A stretch of DNA of 64,000 bases from Polytrichum commune (GCA_950295325.1 OX485809.1:8058001-8122000), one strand, 5' to 3'; counted from the stretch's first letter, positions 26,539-39,829 are shown. The notes: a model not told the origin generated them from the letters alone. Numbers and translations: made by a program.

Positions 26539-27104
26539 GTTGCACATGCACCGGCTGAGGTGCAAGGAAATTTCACTCCCCTAGAAATTTTCCGATTAGT
26601 TGCACATGCACCGGTTGAAGTTCAAGACTTAAGGTAATTTACCGATCATTTTAGAGGATTCCATGGAATATATCTCATATGGATGTGGTAGAACCTGACG
26701 ATGTCAACATTTAACCGGTTGGATTTAGAATCATTAGGATCTTTGACCGACCCTGCCCAAAAACTTCCCAGGCACTGGCCCAGAGCCTTTCCCCTCCTCC
26801 ATGGACCCGAGCCGTGCCCTGCCCGCAGCTAAACTTTTGAGAAATTTATGAGTTAGATTGCCGAGACATTGTTTGAGACATTGTTTGAGACATTAAGTTT
26901 TGAACATTCTAGTAGTGTTGGTCTCCACAGATTGTTGTGTGTTGATAGGAATCGATATTCCTTGTAGAAACTAGTAGTGTATTCTACTAGACTTGTGTGA
27001 TGTTTGATGCGCATGGTTGTTGCATGTGATGTTTCTCTAGTGATTGCTAGACCCTCCTATACCATTTTCCCCAACCCCTCACAACCTACTGCCTAAACCC
27101 TTGG
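26539..27104. other. No gene seen
   Basis: Holds the second copy of the ~65-bp unit interrupted by the CACTA element (to about 26620) and a short tandem of GAGACATTGTTTGAGACATT near 26865-26900. Nothing else was recognised. Confidence 0.5.
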
Positions 27105-27870
27105 ATTGCTCATAATCTGATGCATAAACCCTCTCAAAATTTGTTGCATAAACACTCTCATAATCTAATGCATAAACCCTCTCATAATCTGATGCATAAA
27201 CACTCTCAAAATCCGATGCATAAACCCTCTCATAATCTGATGCATAAAAACTCTCATAGTTTGCTCATAAACCCTCTCAAACCCTGTTGCATAAACACTC
27301 TCAAAATCTGATGCGTAAACCCTCTCAAACCCTGTTGCATAAACACTCTCAAAATCTGATGCATAAACCCTCTCAAAATCTGTTGCATAGACACTCTCAA
27401 AATCTGATGCACAAACCCTCTCATAATTTGATGCATAAACACTCTCAAAATCTGCTCTTAAACCATGAGGACAACCCTAAAAATTGGACTCTGATGTGCA
27501 GTTTGTAGTTTGATGTGTAGGTTGTAGTCTGAAGTGACATATTTGTTGGTTGCAGTCTGCTCAACGATGGTTGCCATCAGATTTGATCATACATACACAA
27601 TCATATGCAATTTGATTGCACACCCCAAACAATCTGATCCCTAAAATAGCACACAATGTGCACCCTAAACCATAGCAACCTCATTGCTAAACACTAGCAA
27701 AAATTGTTGCCTAAACATTCATTAAATCTTATGCCTAAACATTCTCAAAATTTGCTGCCTAAACATACCCTAAATATGTTGCATAAACACTAGCAAAAAC
27801 TGTTGCCTAAACATTCACAAAATCTTATGCATAATCATTCACAAAATTTGTTGCATAAACACTCACATAA
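27105..27870 (+). repeat. 24-bp minisatellite and decayed tail
   Basis: About 15 copies of a 24-bp unit (core CATAAACACTCTCAAAATCT plus GATG) run from 27105 to about 27468. After a ~200-bp gap, similar but diverged CCTAAACATTC..AAAATTTG units continue to about 27870. The multiple-of-three period makes long open frames on both strands, but these simply read the repeat. Confidence 0.85.
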
Positions 27871-28161
27871 TTAGACTGCACACCCCCAATTTGCAAATAG
27901 AATCAGAAAACAAATAAAACTTGCAATCCAATTCACAGTACATGTATTGAATAAACCTATAGTGTGCAATAAGATGTCCAAAATGTCAAACATTGTACAT
28001 ATAGAATTTATAATAAGATGATCTCAAAAATACAAGAAGTGCCCCAAAAACACTATAGAACAATAATAATTCAAACAATAATTCCGGAGAATCTATTGAT
28101 AATTAGAACCTTTGTCATTCCACAAATGTTGAACCAAATCATCACGCAAAGAGTAATAAGT

Positions 28162-29345
28162 TTATGAGTCTTGCAGGTTGGACGTGCCGACTTGCAAGTC
28201 ATTGAAAGTGAAGCCCCTCCTCAATGTAGTGTGTGATGACCTTGGAGCATGAAGGACAAAGAGATTTGCATCAACCTCATCCTCAATGATTATATTATGC
28301 ATAATGATACATGCGTACATGACATTAGCCATATCGGATGTGCTCCACAATTTGCAATGATGTGCAATCATGGACCATCTTGATTGCAAGACACCAAAAC
28401 ATCTCTCAACATCTTTCCGCGCGGATTCTTGACATGCAGAGAAATTGCTTTCTTTTTGGTCTTCTCGATCTTGTAGACTTTGCATGAAACAACTCCATTT
28501 AGGATAAATTCCATCAGCAAGTAGGTAGTATTTATCATACCAGTTTCTGTTAACCCAAAATCCCACTCCATTTGCATGACCAGTAAGTAGATTTCACACC
28601 AGAGGGCTCCTATCTAGCACATTCAGGTGATTGTTCCCCCCAGGAATGCCAAAGAATGCATTCCATATCCACAGCCTATAATCACAAACAACCTCCAAGA
28701 TGATGGACCTATTATTGTTTTTGTCTTGACATGACCATTGCAAAGCAACAGGACATAGTTTTCATTTCCAGTGCATGCAATCTATGCTACCAAACATGTC
28801 AGGCCAACCCCTATCTTGGTTCACAGTCATTTGTGTCACAATGTCCTCACAAGTGGGTTGACGCAAGTATTGATGTTCAAAACATCTACGAACCCCCTAC
28901 ACCAATGCAACATGGACTCTTGAGTAGTGTTAGGTGCCATCCTACAATATTTTTCGTACGCCTTTGCTGGTGTACCAAGCGATAGCATGAGCATGGCAAC
29001 TGTTGTTTTTTGCAAGGAAGACAAACCAATGGCACCTGCGCAATTTGTGCTCTGCTCAAAGTAATCATCACTCTCACAAACAGAGTTGTGCAATCTAAAA
29101 AAAAAGACACTTACGCATCCTATAAACCTCGCGAAAGAGGCAGCATAAAAAATGGGTGTCTCGGAGAAATAATCATTGTAAAGCAATTATGCGTGAAACA
29201 ACGCGTGCCTATCTTTGTTTAGTTTTCTACCTGGTCGGCTACCACCCCTCTGAACATGTTCATCATCTGAGGAATCTATATGGTTCATGTAGACTAATTG
29301 GTTCATCATGTATTCTTTTTCATCATCATCTTGGAGATTGTCCCT
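28162..29345 (-). pseudogene. PIF/Harbinger transposase of the Plant_tran type, dead
   Basis: Read leftward from about 29345: an acidic N-terminus (SSDDEHVQRGG), LFREVYRMRK, GLSSLQKTTVAMLMLSLGTP, then HQYLRQPTCEDI, the first Asp in MFGSIDCMHW, WIWNAFFGIPGGNNHLNVLD, the second Asp in YYLLADGIYPKW, and the Glu in ARKDVERCFGVLQSRW, ending ACIIMHNIIIEDE. These are ordered hallmarks of the plant Harbinger DDE family (Pfam Plant_tran, from memory). Breaks: a TAA near 29205, frame changes near 29130 and 28880, a TGA just after MHWK where Trp is expected, and a TGA near 28590. It is a different lineage from the copy at 19467. Confidence 0.85.
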
Positions 29346-29681
29346 AATACTCTGGTTGTAAGCCCTTCATTGTTTAGACATGATAATAACTCACACAAAT
29401 ATCCTATCAACAAAGTTCGACCATAAGAAAAAAAAAGCTCTAAAAGATCAAAAACATTTGAGAATGGAAATAGAAATCAATGACAGACAATGGAAATGTG
29501 TAATGCAAGCTTAAGCACTAAACCTCAAACCCCAAACAATAATTGAGAAACAATGATGCGTCCATAGTAGAGCTTTGATACCATCTAATTATTCAAATGA
29601 TACGTGGTTGTGCCATTCATGCTCATGGTTTGCTAGAAATAATTACACTAAACCCAATGGTATCCATTGACCAATTGTGTG
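29346..29681. other. Short spacer before the MULE
   Basis: AT-rich sequence between the Harbinger pseudogene and the left boundary of the Mutator-like element. No gene or repeat was recognised. Confidence 0.4.
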
Positions 29682-30014
29682 CCCTTGACAATAGGGAAGC
29701 TATCTTATGAGTGATGAGCAGTGAGCGGTGAGCAATAACACATGAGCAATGAGCATTAACATATGAGCAATGAATCCAAATTTAGTAAAGATACATGGGT
29801 TTAGGGTACATAACCAAAATTTTGATAAATTAATTGCATATTTTCAATTGTAAATTGCCATTATTTTAAATGAAGCACAAGTGAAAGGGCCCTATTGCCA
29901 TGGATCATTTAAAATACTTTCAATCCATTGTTGACTTTTATTATAATAATCCAAACCAATACATGTCATTTATTGACATCCTTATACATGTAGTTACAAC
30001 CAACACTTGCACAA

Positions 30015-33000
30015 CTATTCACATTCTACAATACCAACAAGTTCAAGTAGGTGCATAACCTCATTGTACGTATATGTAGGTGCATGAATGAACTTATCAC
30101 TCTCATAATCCACCTTACACAAAAATCTAAAGACATAATAAAGATGTTTGTAATACACCCATTTTGTCGCAACCCTTGCTAGCCCCCTTAGCAATCTTGC
30201 CAATTTTCCTTTCTAGCATAGGTTACGAGCGCTAACCCTTCGCATTCCGCCATGCTAATGGTTAGCTCCTCTTACCCCGGACCATATAGTTCATATGAGG
30301 GGAACCAACCCTCCTACTTTGCTTTCGGGACTCACCCCTTAATCGGTAACCCATTTCTTCGATGTGGACTTCCATCCATGGAAGTCTAATCCTACGTTGA
30401 TCATCGCGTTGCCGGAGCAACACTACAACAACCCGAACCATACTAGGCAACTATGGCCTCACAATGGGCCAAAGCCCATGGAGGCCGTGCCGTTCGGCCT
30501 CGGGTGGGTGAGGCCACACCACCTCACCCATATAAGCCTCTAGGACTTTACGCGGGGCCCCTACCCCACCGTCAACCAACCTCTTGTCTCTCTACCAAGA
30601 GTTGGGGCCAAGTGGACATTTTCCTTTAGCTACTGGGCCTAGAACCCCCCCAGCAGCTTCAGACCATCATAACTTCCTTGTATGATGTCTGATCAGAACA
30701 ACCAACCACTTCATCTTCATCTACGCTTCACGTAGATGCCGATGGACTCCTCACTTGCCCCATTCGAGCAAGTCTTGAGGAAGTTATGCCTGTTTGAACC
30801 TTGGCAGTCCCGGGAATCATTCCCAGGCACTGCTGTACCAGGGCGCTGTCCCGGGACAGCGCCCCACTCAAATGGCCATAACTCCTAGCTCACACCTAGC
30901 TTGAGGTGATCTTGAGCATTTTAGAATAACCACGCCATGAGCTACGCATAGCTCATGGCCTTACCCTCATGCCTCCTAGTCTCCGTGGGTGGGAGGCGTT
31001 CCCAACGCCCGGGACCCTCACCCACACTAGGATCACTTGGGGCCTCTCACCAACGGCGCCACAAGTCCCGGGTGTCACTCCGGGGCCCCCCTTGTGCCCA
31101 TGGTGTTCCGGGCACTCCTCATGGAGAGGTGCGCGACACATTTCCCTTTATTTCCCAATGCTTGAGAGGACATTTTCATAAAGTTTGGACATGTGCAATG
31201 CGGGATATCGCCAATTGTGATGCAATATGTGATATCCTCTTTGGAGATAATGTTGATTATCACTCCATAGCTAGGATATGGAATGGCAATGACACCAACC
31301 ACATAGTAACCGTCCATGAGTCCAACGCTCTCCCATTTGTTTTTGTGATCTGTCATCGGTGTTGTTGGATTACGACGTACTGACTTTCCAAACCTGAATA
31401 TAGGGTGAGCATCGGGATTCAGTGGCATACAAAAATGCAAACGAGGGATAGGAAGGGTTGGTGTTGTTGAAAGCCTATGACGAGGGGACAATGCCTCCCA
31501 CTGTTGTAGTTGAAATCCGGCGTCCTCCAGTGCCAACACCTCCTCTCTTGATAGATTGGTACCCATCTTCACTGGCCAAATGTTGGGCATTGTAGGCCAA
31601 TCCAATACATATTTTTTCTTAGTGTCACTTACACAACACTTGATGTCATCATGTCAAAACCAAAATTCATACTCCACATTGTTGGTAGAACGAAATTCCT
31701 TTTTGAGCCCTCTGTATGTTGGTGTAGGTGTGCCATGATTGTTGCTCCCGACTTTGGCATTGCACATAGTCCATGTAATGGCTTGCAATGCCCAACATTG
31801 TTAAGTTGAGTTGGGTGGTAATCTTGCAATGTGCCAATTGGAAACGAGACATTCACTCTCTAACACAAATGTAGTATGAACTACAACATGCTCTATAAAA
31901 ATCAACGATTCCTCTATGCGTTGGCGAGTTGCCCGGGTGTTAGGATGAGGAATGGAATAATTCACTTTGTCGGGTCGATGAAAGTCGCAATCGGCACCGG
32001 GTGGAAGGTTGAGTTTTCGTTTGGTGGATCCAAATAACTCGGACCCTTCCAATGCACAATCTTTGGTGTTGGTACCTTCTGCCCCTGGGTAAGACTTCAT
32101 AGCATCAACCAATATTTTTGGATTCCCACACCTAGCAACTGCTTTGTATTTCAAAGACGCATAATCCGGGCCTTTACCATCTAATCCCCTTTTCAACCAT
32201 GTCCGATAATTTGCAATTTGCATGAAGGCACGAATCATGTCATCCTTAGTTGTTTCATATAAACAAGTCATCTTGTTGCCGGATTGTTGGAGCCATTTGT
32301 TGTGTACAGTTTCTGCAAGGTTGCATATTGGCATTTCTACACGTTCTCTGATTGTCATATCTTATGAAGCACACACAAATATAGGGTTAGAAAAATGAGT
32401 TATAGATATGTTAGAATTAAAATGAATCAACAAAAACTCAATGACATTGAATAATGTAAATTACTATGCATTTACAAGTAACATGTGACCACCCCATTGT
32501 CTGTAACGGAAATGCCAAAATCCCAACCACTCTGAAAGGCCGAAGATACCTTCCTCTGTGATAGCTCCGGATGACAACCACCAAGAACAAATGACATAGT
32601 ACTTAGTCTCGGCGTCGTCCATTATTTTCGCATCTTTATAATCCTTACATATTTGCTTGTGTTGAAATTGCAATGATGGTTTGATATACCTCTGTGTCAC
32701 CTTATTCAAACTTGCAGACCAATGAAAAAGACATATACGTTTACGTGCGACCATATGCAAAGTTGGATTACCATCATCGTAAATCATCCTCACCGCATTC
32801 CGATTAGCTTGAGCACTGTCTGCCATGAACCCTTTGAAGTTTACCTTTGAAACACCATTCTCTACCATTACAACATTCAAATTTTTCTAAAAGAGAGTTT
32901 GTACTGTACCATCATCAGATTGCATGTTACAACATGCAATGATCAACACTTTATAATATCGACTATCGTACACATGACAAGCCATTGTTGTCAAATCTTT

Positions 33001-34602
33001 CACACGTTTAACATGGTCAAACATAATCCAAGAGTTCTTCATGTCCCTTCCTGACTTGCATATTTTTTACAAGCTCCACACCATTGCCTGGAAGATCTAC
33101 GGACATCTTAAAAACAAACACTTTGTTTTTTTATTGCATTGGGAACCGACTGTCATAAACAAACTTAAAAGTAGAATGGTCTTTAAGTGCCATAATATTA
33201 TCCATAGTTCCCATTCCATTACACACAAAGCATTTCGATCTAAATACAAAATTATGACAATTTGAAGATGCAAGAGTATTGAATTTGTCCATGACCACCT
33301 CTAATGATGAACCAACTAGGTGATGGCCTTCATCAATAGTGGGAGATTTGATAAGATAATCGCCAATAATTGCTTGCTTGCATCCAAAACTATAGCTGAA
33401 TTTGTTGCGGTGCGTGTTTTCAACACTTCATTTGCAACGCACTGGTATGTAATGTCTAATGATTCACGACATATACCATTGGATACAGGGTAATCATGCA
33501 TACCAAGATGAATGCAAGCCCTTGACATCTCAATAGATGTGGAGTAGACATAAAATATGCGAGCATAATACAAAGCAATGCACATAGGTGGTGTTCGGCA
33601 TACCTTACACTCAAAAGTGGATCTAGCAGGGGCAATGTCACCAACAACAAATGGGAGATGAATTGAACTTGCCCACTCGGTGTTATTGCGCATACCTCCA
33701 TTGCGATGCATGTAATCGCAGTGATCATTTTGACATTGGAGATGACATGCACAAGTAGATCGTCGAAAGGACAATCCAAAGTCGTTTTGGATATTCGTGG
33801 TTTTCGTGGTACACCAAGGGTGACTATCGCACATCTTGTCCATGCCATCCATTGAACGACCATATGCACTTGGAACTCCAAGTGACACAAGGGATAAGAT
33901 ATACAAAATATCACCATCGAAAGAAGATGGTAAGTACTTGACATCGCGAACCATTATATTCTCAAAATCAATTGTGGTAAGATCCGACTTTGACATTTTC
34001 CTACACTTTGTGAATTTCAAGGCATCAATGATAGTCAACCTTATAGATGAAAGCGAAGGGTGTAATGAAGGACGTTGAGAAGGTGTGTCGTGACAAATAA
34101 ACTTCTTGTACAAAGAACTACATAAGGATTTGGATACATGCAAAGGAACTTAACAATGAGTATTTTTAAAAGAAAATGACGATGTGTCCGACATATCAAC
34201 GGTTGCACAAATATTATCATCAGAATCTGATAATATACACACAGTATTATCATCAAGCTCCAATTTAACATTTGCAACATTTGGCATTTGAATTGTGGAC
34301 GCGCTAGATTGGTTTGTCAATATAACAGTTGAAGCTTACATTTGGGACTCATAAAGACCTATCATTCTGAACAAACCAGGCCTTAAAATCCACATTGAAT
34401 TATGGTCAATTCTATTATTTTGGATCGGGATTGTTTCACAGACTTGTCCATCCGTAGAAAACATCTTCTGCTCTAAATACATGGATCCCGTCTAGAGATT
34501 GAACCTCAAACTGAGAAGATCCTCTAAGTCACATATGTGACCATCATCTTGAAGTGGCAACGTGAATGGAACAAATGATCCATGACCTCTAATGGTGGCC
34601 AT
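30015..34602 (-). pseudogene. MULE-type transposase with C-terminal SWIM finger, dead and split
   Basis: Read leftward from the ATG at 34602. The N-terminus is acidic (ILSDSDDN). A Cys/His block follows (CACHLQCQNDHCDYMH). The core has HVYDSRYYKVLIIACCNMQS, FKGFMADSAQANRNAVRMI, CLFHWSASLN and WWLSSGA..GLSEWLGFWHFRYR, taken as the D, D, C/H and E regions of a Mutator fold. The C-terminus is a SWIM finger, PHCTCPNFMKMSS..VYYKHLYYVF, then FIHAPTYTYNEVM. The usual Cys of VYCKH is Tyr here. Breaks: stops near 34495, 34325 and 34155, further stops and a frame change at 33310-32880, and the solo LTR at 30165-31138 inside the SWIM finger. Removing that insert with one target copy restores the frame exactly. 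Confidence 0.75.
30165..31138. mobile_element. Solo LTR, 974 bp, inside the transposase
   Basis: Starts TGTCGCAACCC and ends GGTGCGCGACA, giving a perfect 6-bp inverted terminus TGTCGC/GCGACA with the TG..CA ends of long terminal repeats. The 5-bp duplication CATTT flanks it at 30160-30164 and 31139-31143. It is far more GC-rich than the surroundings. There is no gag, pol or second LTR, so it is best read as the product of recombination between the two LTRs of a retrotransposon. Gypsy or Copia origin cannot be told, nor can orientation. Confidence 0.85.
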
Positions 34603-36103
34603 AGAGATGGAATGCAATAGATGCACTATACAATATTATTGAACGTAATGGGCTCCTTATGTTGAATGTTGTATAATATAATATTGCATGAAATTGAAAT
34701 GCATGACATCATAATACTAAATAATACAGAAATAGACATCATATAATAATAGCCGAAAATTATTTGTAGACGAAACATACAACCCTAAAGCAAACCCTAA
34801 AAAATATCTCATTTGGAAATCTAATCATACACAACCCAAGACTAAAAAATGTCTTATTTGAAAACCTAATCATACGAAACCCAATCCACTAGTGGAATGT
34901 AGATTATAATTTCATCATAACATTATTTGTAAACAAGACCTAGTGTGCACAAAAGAAGACTTAGAAATGCAAGAAGAAGGGTGCACAACTTTGACAAAGA
35001 GGAGAAGAAGGAAGAAGGGTTTGAAATTTTCAAGCACGAAGTAATTATAGAGGGCCAAAATGGAACGACAAATGGATAGGGTCACTTTCTGTGACATCGA
35101 AGACATTGCACACGTACTAGAATTTCCTGCAATAGAAGAAAATGAGAATGTTGAAATCGAGACGCAAAATAGCAAACAATCCCTCATTTTTGGAAATGAT
35201 GATGATAAATGAATGAGCAACACTGCCAACAATATGTATGACACAGAACAAGAAGGAGAATGTACTTTCATTTACAATGCACCGGTAAGTATTTCATGGT
35301 TTTTATATATAGACGAGGCAATTTTCCAATGAATATCATCGGGGGGAGGGGGGGGGCAGTGTGTTAAAAAGTTAAGGATATAGGTGCGAACAACCACTAT
35401 TTTATAGGGGGGTATTACTTTCAATTTTTTTTCCACATGCTATTATTATGTAAAATTATTCTTTCGGTTGATAAAAAAATGGCTTGCATTACTTATAATT
35501 CCAAATTACCTATTATTCCATACCCTATAGTATTTTAAAGATGTCCAGTGTCATTTTTGATACCCTATATTATTCTTAAGTCCATTTATAATTTTTTGCT
35601 TCTATGTTTTTAAAATACCCTATCATTTGTTCGCACGTATATTGCTACTCCAACCAATGACTACCTCCCATGAGTGAATATCACCTCTTGAACTTCTAAA
35701 ATACCAAGCATATAAATTGTGTTTCTTACGCAAAATTTGATTGTAAGTGACTTGAAAACATAAAACCACATAAAAAAATGAGAATGTTCTCAATCAAAAG
35801 CATTGTATGCAGATTAGTGGCTACTACATCCAGAGCAATGTGAGAAGGCAACATGAAAACCTTAACCCTGGAAATCAGAAGGGATTTTTTCTCCATTTTG
35901 AAACAACTCTTTACGGGGAGTTTTTTCCGTTCTAATTCACTCGTGTCAGAGATTTTTTTTCCGATTCGAATTATGTTCCCAGGGGTTATGAGGGGCGAAG
36001 AAATAATTCTAGAAATAGACATTGTTTTGGCCAGAACCTTTAGGGAAATTGAACGTTTTGGAATGGCCAGGGAAAAAAATTACCATTTCGCGAGGGTTGT
36101 GCG
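34603..36103 (+). other. Divergent centre of the MULE, with a possible 5' exon of the plus-strand gene
   Basis: Both element genes read outward from here, so promoters are expected. From about 34930 to 35284 the plus strand looks coding after one frame change. There is a basic stretch (HKRRLRNARRR), then an acidic stretch (DRVTFCDIEDIAHVLEFPAI), a stop near 35212, and a consensus donor GTAAGT at 35285. It may be the first exon of the 36104-43798 gene. A G-rich run (35340-35357) and AT-rich sequence follow. No TATA box could be singled out. Confidence 0.4.
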
Positions 36104-36488
36104 CAGAAGGCACACGGTGTACAGAGGAAGGCGAACACACAAAGTGGAGTGCCAATGAAGAAACCAAGTGGAAGAACAATGGCCAACGCGTTTGCTCCGA
36201 CAAACTCGCTCCTTCATCAAGCGGCGAACAACCCACCCACATCCGCCAATGTGTACATAACATCTGATAGCAATGATGAAGCGACAGTTGGCATAAATGT
36301 CGAGTTGGCAACGCCATCATCAGACCCTTCTCCAAAACAATATGTAAGTCTTTTTTTCATTATATCTATAAGTTTTTTTCAAATATCAATGGTCATAATC
36401 ATTTTTGTAAATGCTTTGAAAGAGAAGTTTGTACCAAAATCCTTATTACAAACTTTTCTTTCAAAATAACACTTATCATTCACCCATT

Positions 36489-36840
36489 TTATTTTCATAC
36501 CATAGCCGCTGTGCTCATTTTTTTCTATGTTTGTTTCTTCAAAGAAAATTCTGGAATAGGGGTTTCGGTACCAAAATCCCTATTTTGTTACTTTCTTTAA
36601 TAACAAAATACTTTTCATTCAAAATTTTATATCGATGTCATAGCCGCTTTCCTGATTTTCTTGTAATAATGTTTTTTGAAAGAAAGTTGTGGAATAGGGG
36701 TTTTGGTACTACTTTTTTTCAAAAAAAAATTATTCTTCATCATTTTCATGTTCATGCCAAAGCGGTTGCCCTCCTTATTTTTCATGCTTATTTCTTCAAA
36801 AGAAGTCCTAGAATAGGGGTTTCGGTACCGAAACCCCTAT
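36489..36840 (+). repeat. Palindrome array, left part (intron of the methyltransferase gene)
   Basis: Units of ~125-135 bp each carry a 34-bp near-perfect palindrome centred on GGTACC (half GGAATAGGGGTTTCGGT), with ATACCATAGCCG and TTTCTTCAAAG words between. Palindromes lie at 36553-36586, 36691 onward (decayed) and 36811-36840 (exact). The array stops at 36840 and resumes near 39820. Confidence 0.8.
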
Positions 36841-39800
36841 GTAGTTCGTTTTTTCATCCAGGGTTCCAGCTCGAAAAACACCCAGGGAAGACTAAATGAG
36901 TGTCAGATGTATCTTTAGTTTGTCACGATAAGGTCGATTGATAGTTCAAAGGGGTTGTCGTGTAAACTAAGATCGTTAAACACAACAGATCGAGTGTCGT
37001 CGTCAACATCAATTAACAAAATAAAATAGCAAACTAAAATGCTAAACAACCACCTCTTCAAGATGAGGGTTTCTCTCTCCAAGCTTAAGAAACTAAAATG
37101 TCTCCTTACAAAGCTTAAGAAACTCTAAAATTCACACACAAGAGTCAAGCTATCTCTCACTCCACGAAGGGAGAATCCAAGAGTGCAAGTGGTGGAAAAA
37201 GAATGCAAAGGCTTTACTCATAATCTATTACACCATAGCCATGAGAAAGCAACAACAAGCTCTCTCTCTCTCAAAACACACTCACAAGACTTGACTTGAC
37301 AACAATGGCAAGTCAAGAGGCCTTCCTCTCCATACAACCCCAATCCTATGTGGAGTTCATCCATGGAGTGGATGAACAACTAACTAGGACTCCCAATGGA
37401 GTCCGTTACTCATCCCAACACACATGGACTCCTAGTGGAGTCCATTTACTCCTAAATTGACGTGACTTAGCCCCCGATGTCACCTCACGTGACAGGGTGA
37501 TGGAATGGGTTTAACACTGAATTATTATAATAATTCTATTTTCATATGAATTGACTTGTCACACACTCATCATAAATAGATTTATTCATTACACAAATGA
37601 TGATACTATTTAAAACATTTCCATACTTGTAAAAATTAGGACTTAGGGAATTTTTATAAAAGTCTAGTTACAAGTGACAGAGCCACGAACCAGGAACGAA
37701 GCGAGAAGCGTCCTAAGCAAACCGGGTCAGAACATTAACAATCTAGTCCCAAGTCACAAGTAAACGTCTAGTTCCAAGTTCCAAGTAAGCGTCTAGTCAC
37801 AAGTATCCAGAGAAACGTCTAGTAACCAGTTCCAAGTAACTAGTAACCAGTGTCCAGTAATCGTCTTAGAGTATCAGAGAAGCGTCTAGTCACATTAGCC
37901 ACACTGGAGGGATAGGTTTTATACTTACCTTTGTTGGCTATCCCAATCGATATGGGATAACTGGGACCTTCTTCCTCCTCTCTCCACAGCGTCTCCTTCT
38001 CTCGTCAACGTAAATCCAATCTTCTCAACTTGCTCGACCAGCTTCGCAACTCCTTCCTTTCCCGGTGACACAAATCTGGATTCTCCTCTTTTCTTAACTC
38101 CAAGATTGCATTTCAACATCCGGTGTTGCTTCCCATTTGCTTTTCACAACAGGATCCTCCTACATCGTGAAACTTTTGCAACCCCAACTCTATCAGTGTA
38201 GAGAATTTATTTTGGAGATTCACTCATTCCCCCAATTGGAAATTCTCGACCAAGATGCAAATCACATTCTTAATGGCATGAGAAAACCAATTGGTCCCCC
38301 CATACTTGCTCTTCTTGAGAATCAAGGAAACAATTCACAATGATTTCTCGACAACTCACTTCAATTAATTCTTATTCTGTCTCACAAAAGGATATGTGGT
38401 CCATTCCTTGGGGATTTCAGAGACGAAAAATTCATATCTCCGAGACTTGTACTCTTCACTTCCAAATAACGAGAGACGGACACTCGATCTTCGAGTTAAA
38501 CTTGACTTGACAAATTTGTTATGACCAATGTTCTTGGTTAACCAGTGAAATGAGTCTCGATAATCACTTAAACCAATCTTCGGCTCTTAACGAATTCTAT
38601 CAAGATTCCTAATTTGATTTAGGCTCTTCCTTGTCGAGCTTGAGGTGATTTAAACCATCAACCTCTCTTATGTAATCATAACTTCACCCGTCCACAGGTG
38701 ATTCATGATAAAATCAAACTTCCACTCTCTGCACACGTTTCAAGTGCACGCCTCACTTATTAATGCGAGAAGCTACGTAGAAAGTGGAGAGGAGTGCATT
38801 TCAGTAGATGGAACACTGGATTGGAATTAATCTCTTTCCAAGAGTGAACAGAGAGGATCATGAGCTTCACACCCATATAGTGGAACTCTTCACAAACCCA
38901 CTTCGCACACTCTTCTCACCAGTCAGTCATCTTATGACTCTTTATCTATTTGAAGGTATTTGACTCAGTGTGGGTGAATCACGCACTTCCCTTGCACAAG
39001 AGTTTCACACTCAAGGAAAAGGGTTAATGGGAAACCATTTTACTCTTTCTTATCCAAAAGGTAATGCACCACACACATTTCAGGTATGCAATATTCTCAG
39101 ACAAGGGAGTTGAAGTGTGTGAGGAATAAAAGGATCTAGGTTTTAATCAGATGTGTATCACAATGAAATTCTCGGGCTTCACACCCGGACACTTATAATC
39201 ACCGAGGAATTACTCCTCTGTAGTTAAAACATTAAGATACTGTCCAATAAATTCTTACTGAATCTGTCTTCAATACAAATAAACTTCCCGCATGTTTTTA
39301 CTCAAGATAGTCACACTTTTAAGACACATTCAAATCAAACGACAGTGTTCTCAATTTCACATTCAAGGCTCACTGAGAAATGATTGATAATTGCGATACG
39401 TATTGATATATTCCAAAATATGATTTACAAGGACATTAAGGGTTTCACACCCAGTAATCGGGAGAGACAAAAAACATTCACTCTCTTCACGAGAGGAAGT
39501 TCAAAAATTAAAAATTGCTCTCCCTTCTGCGCTCTTCCTCCCCTTCTTATCTTCATGTTCCCAAAGGTGGTGACTGTCCCTAGTTAGGATACCAAGTGCT
39601 TCTTCTAATTGTCACATGTGAATTCCATGACTCCTGATATCTTCTAGACTATGGGCAGCAAGGGAATTTCTATCTTACTTGCATGTTTCCGCTTCTAAGT
39701 AACTAATTGCCTAGTTCTTCATTATTTTAACAGTCTTGAGTGAAATTGGTCATTTATCTACCCTTCAAGACTAAAAATTACACATCATGTCCAAAAAATG
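36841..39800. mobile_element. ~3-kb insertion of unknown type splitting the palindrome array
   Basis: The array breaks after AAACCCCTAT at 36840 and resumes with TTTCACAACTTTC near 39815. The interior has no recognised protein domain. It holds a run of GTCTAGT and CAAGT/CCAGT words at 37740-37900, pyrimidine-rich stretches and the recurrent phrase TTCACACCC. Ends and target duplication were not found. A degenerate non-coding retroelement is possible but unproven. Confidence 0.45.
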
Positions 39801-39829
39801 GTATCACACCATATTTCACAACTTTCTTT

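Noticed and set aside
27120-27508. Open frames on both strands with repeating MHKPSQNL or MHQILRVF
   Set aside because: They only read the 24-bp minisatellite. No start context, flanking exon or known family supports a gene.
30165-31138. GC-rich block read as a gene (open frames on both strands)
   Set aside because: The terminal repeats and 5-bp duplication identify it as a solo LTR. The frames cross its boundary.
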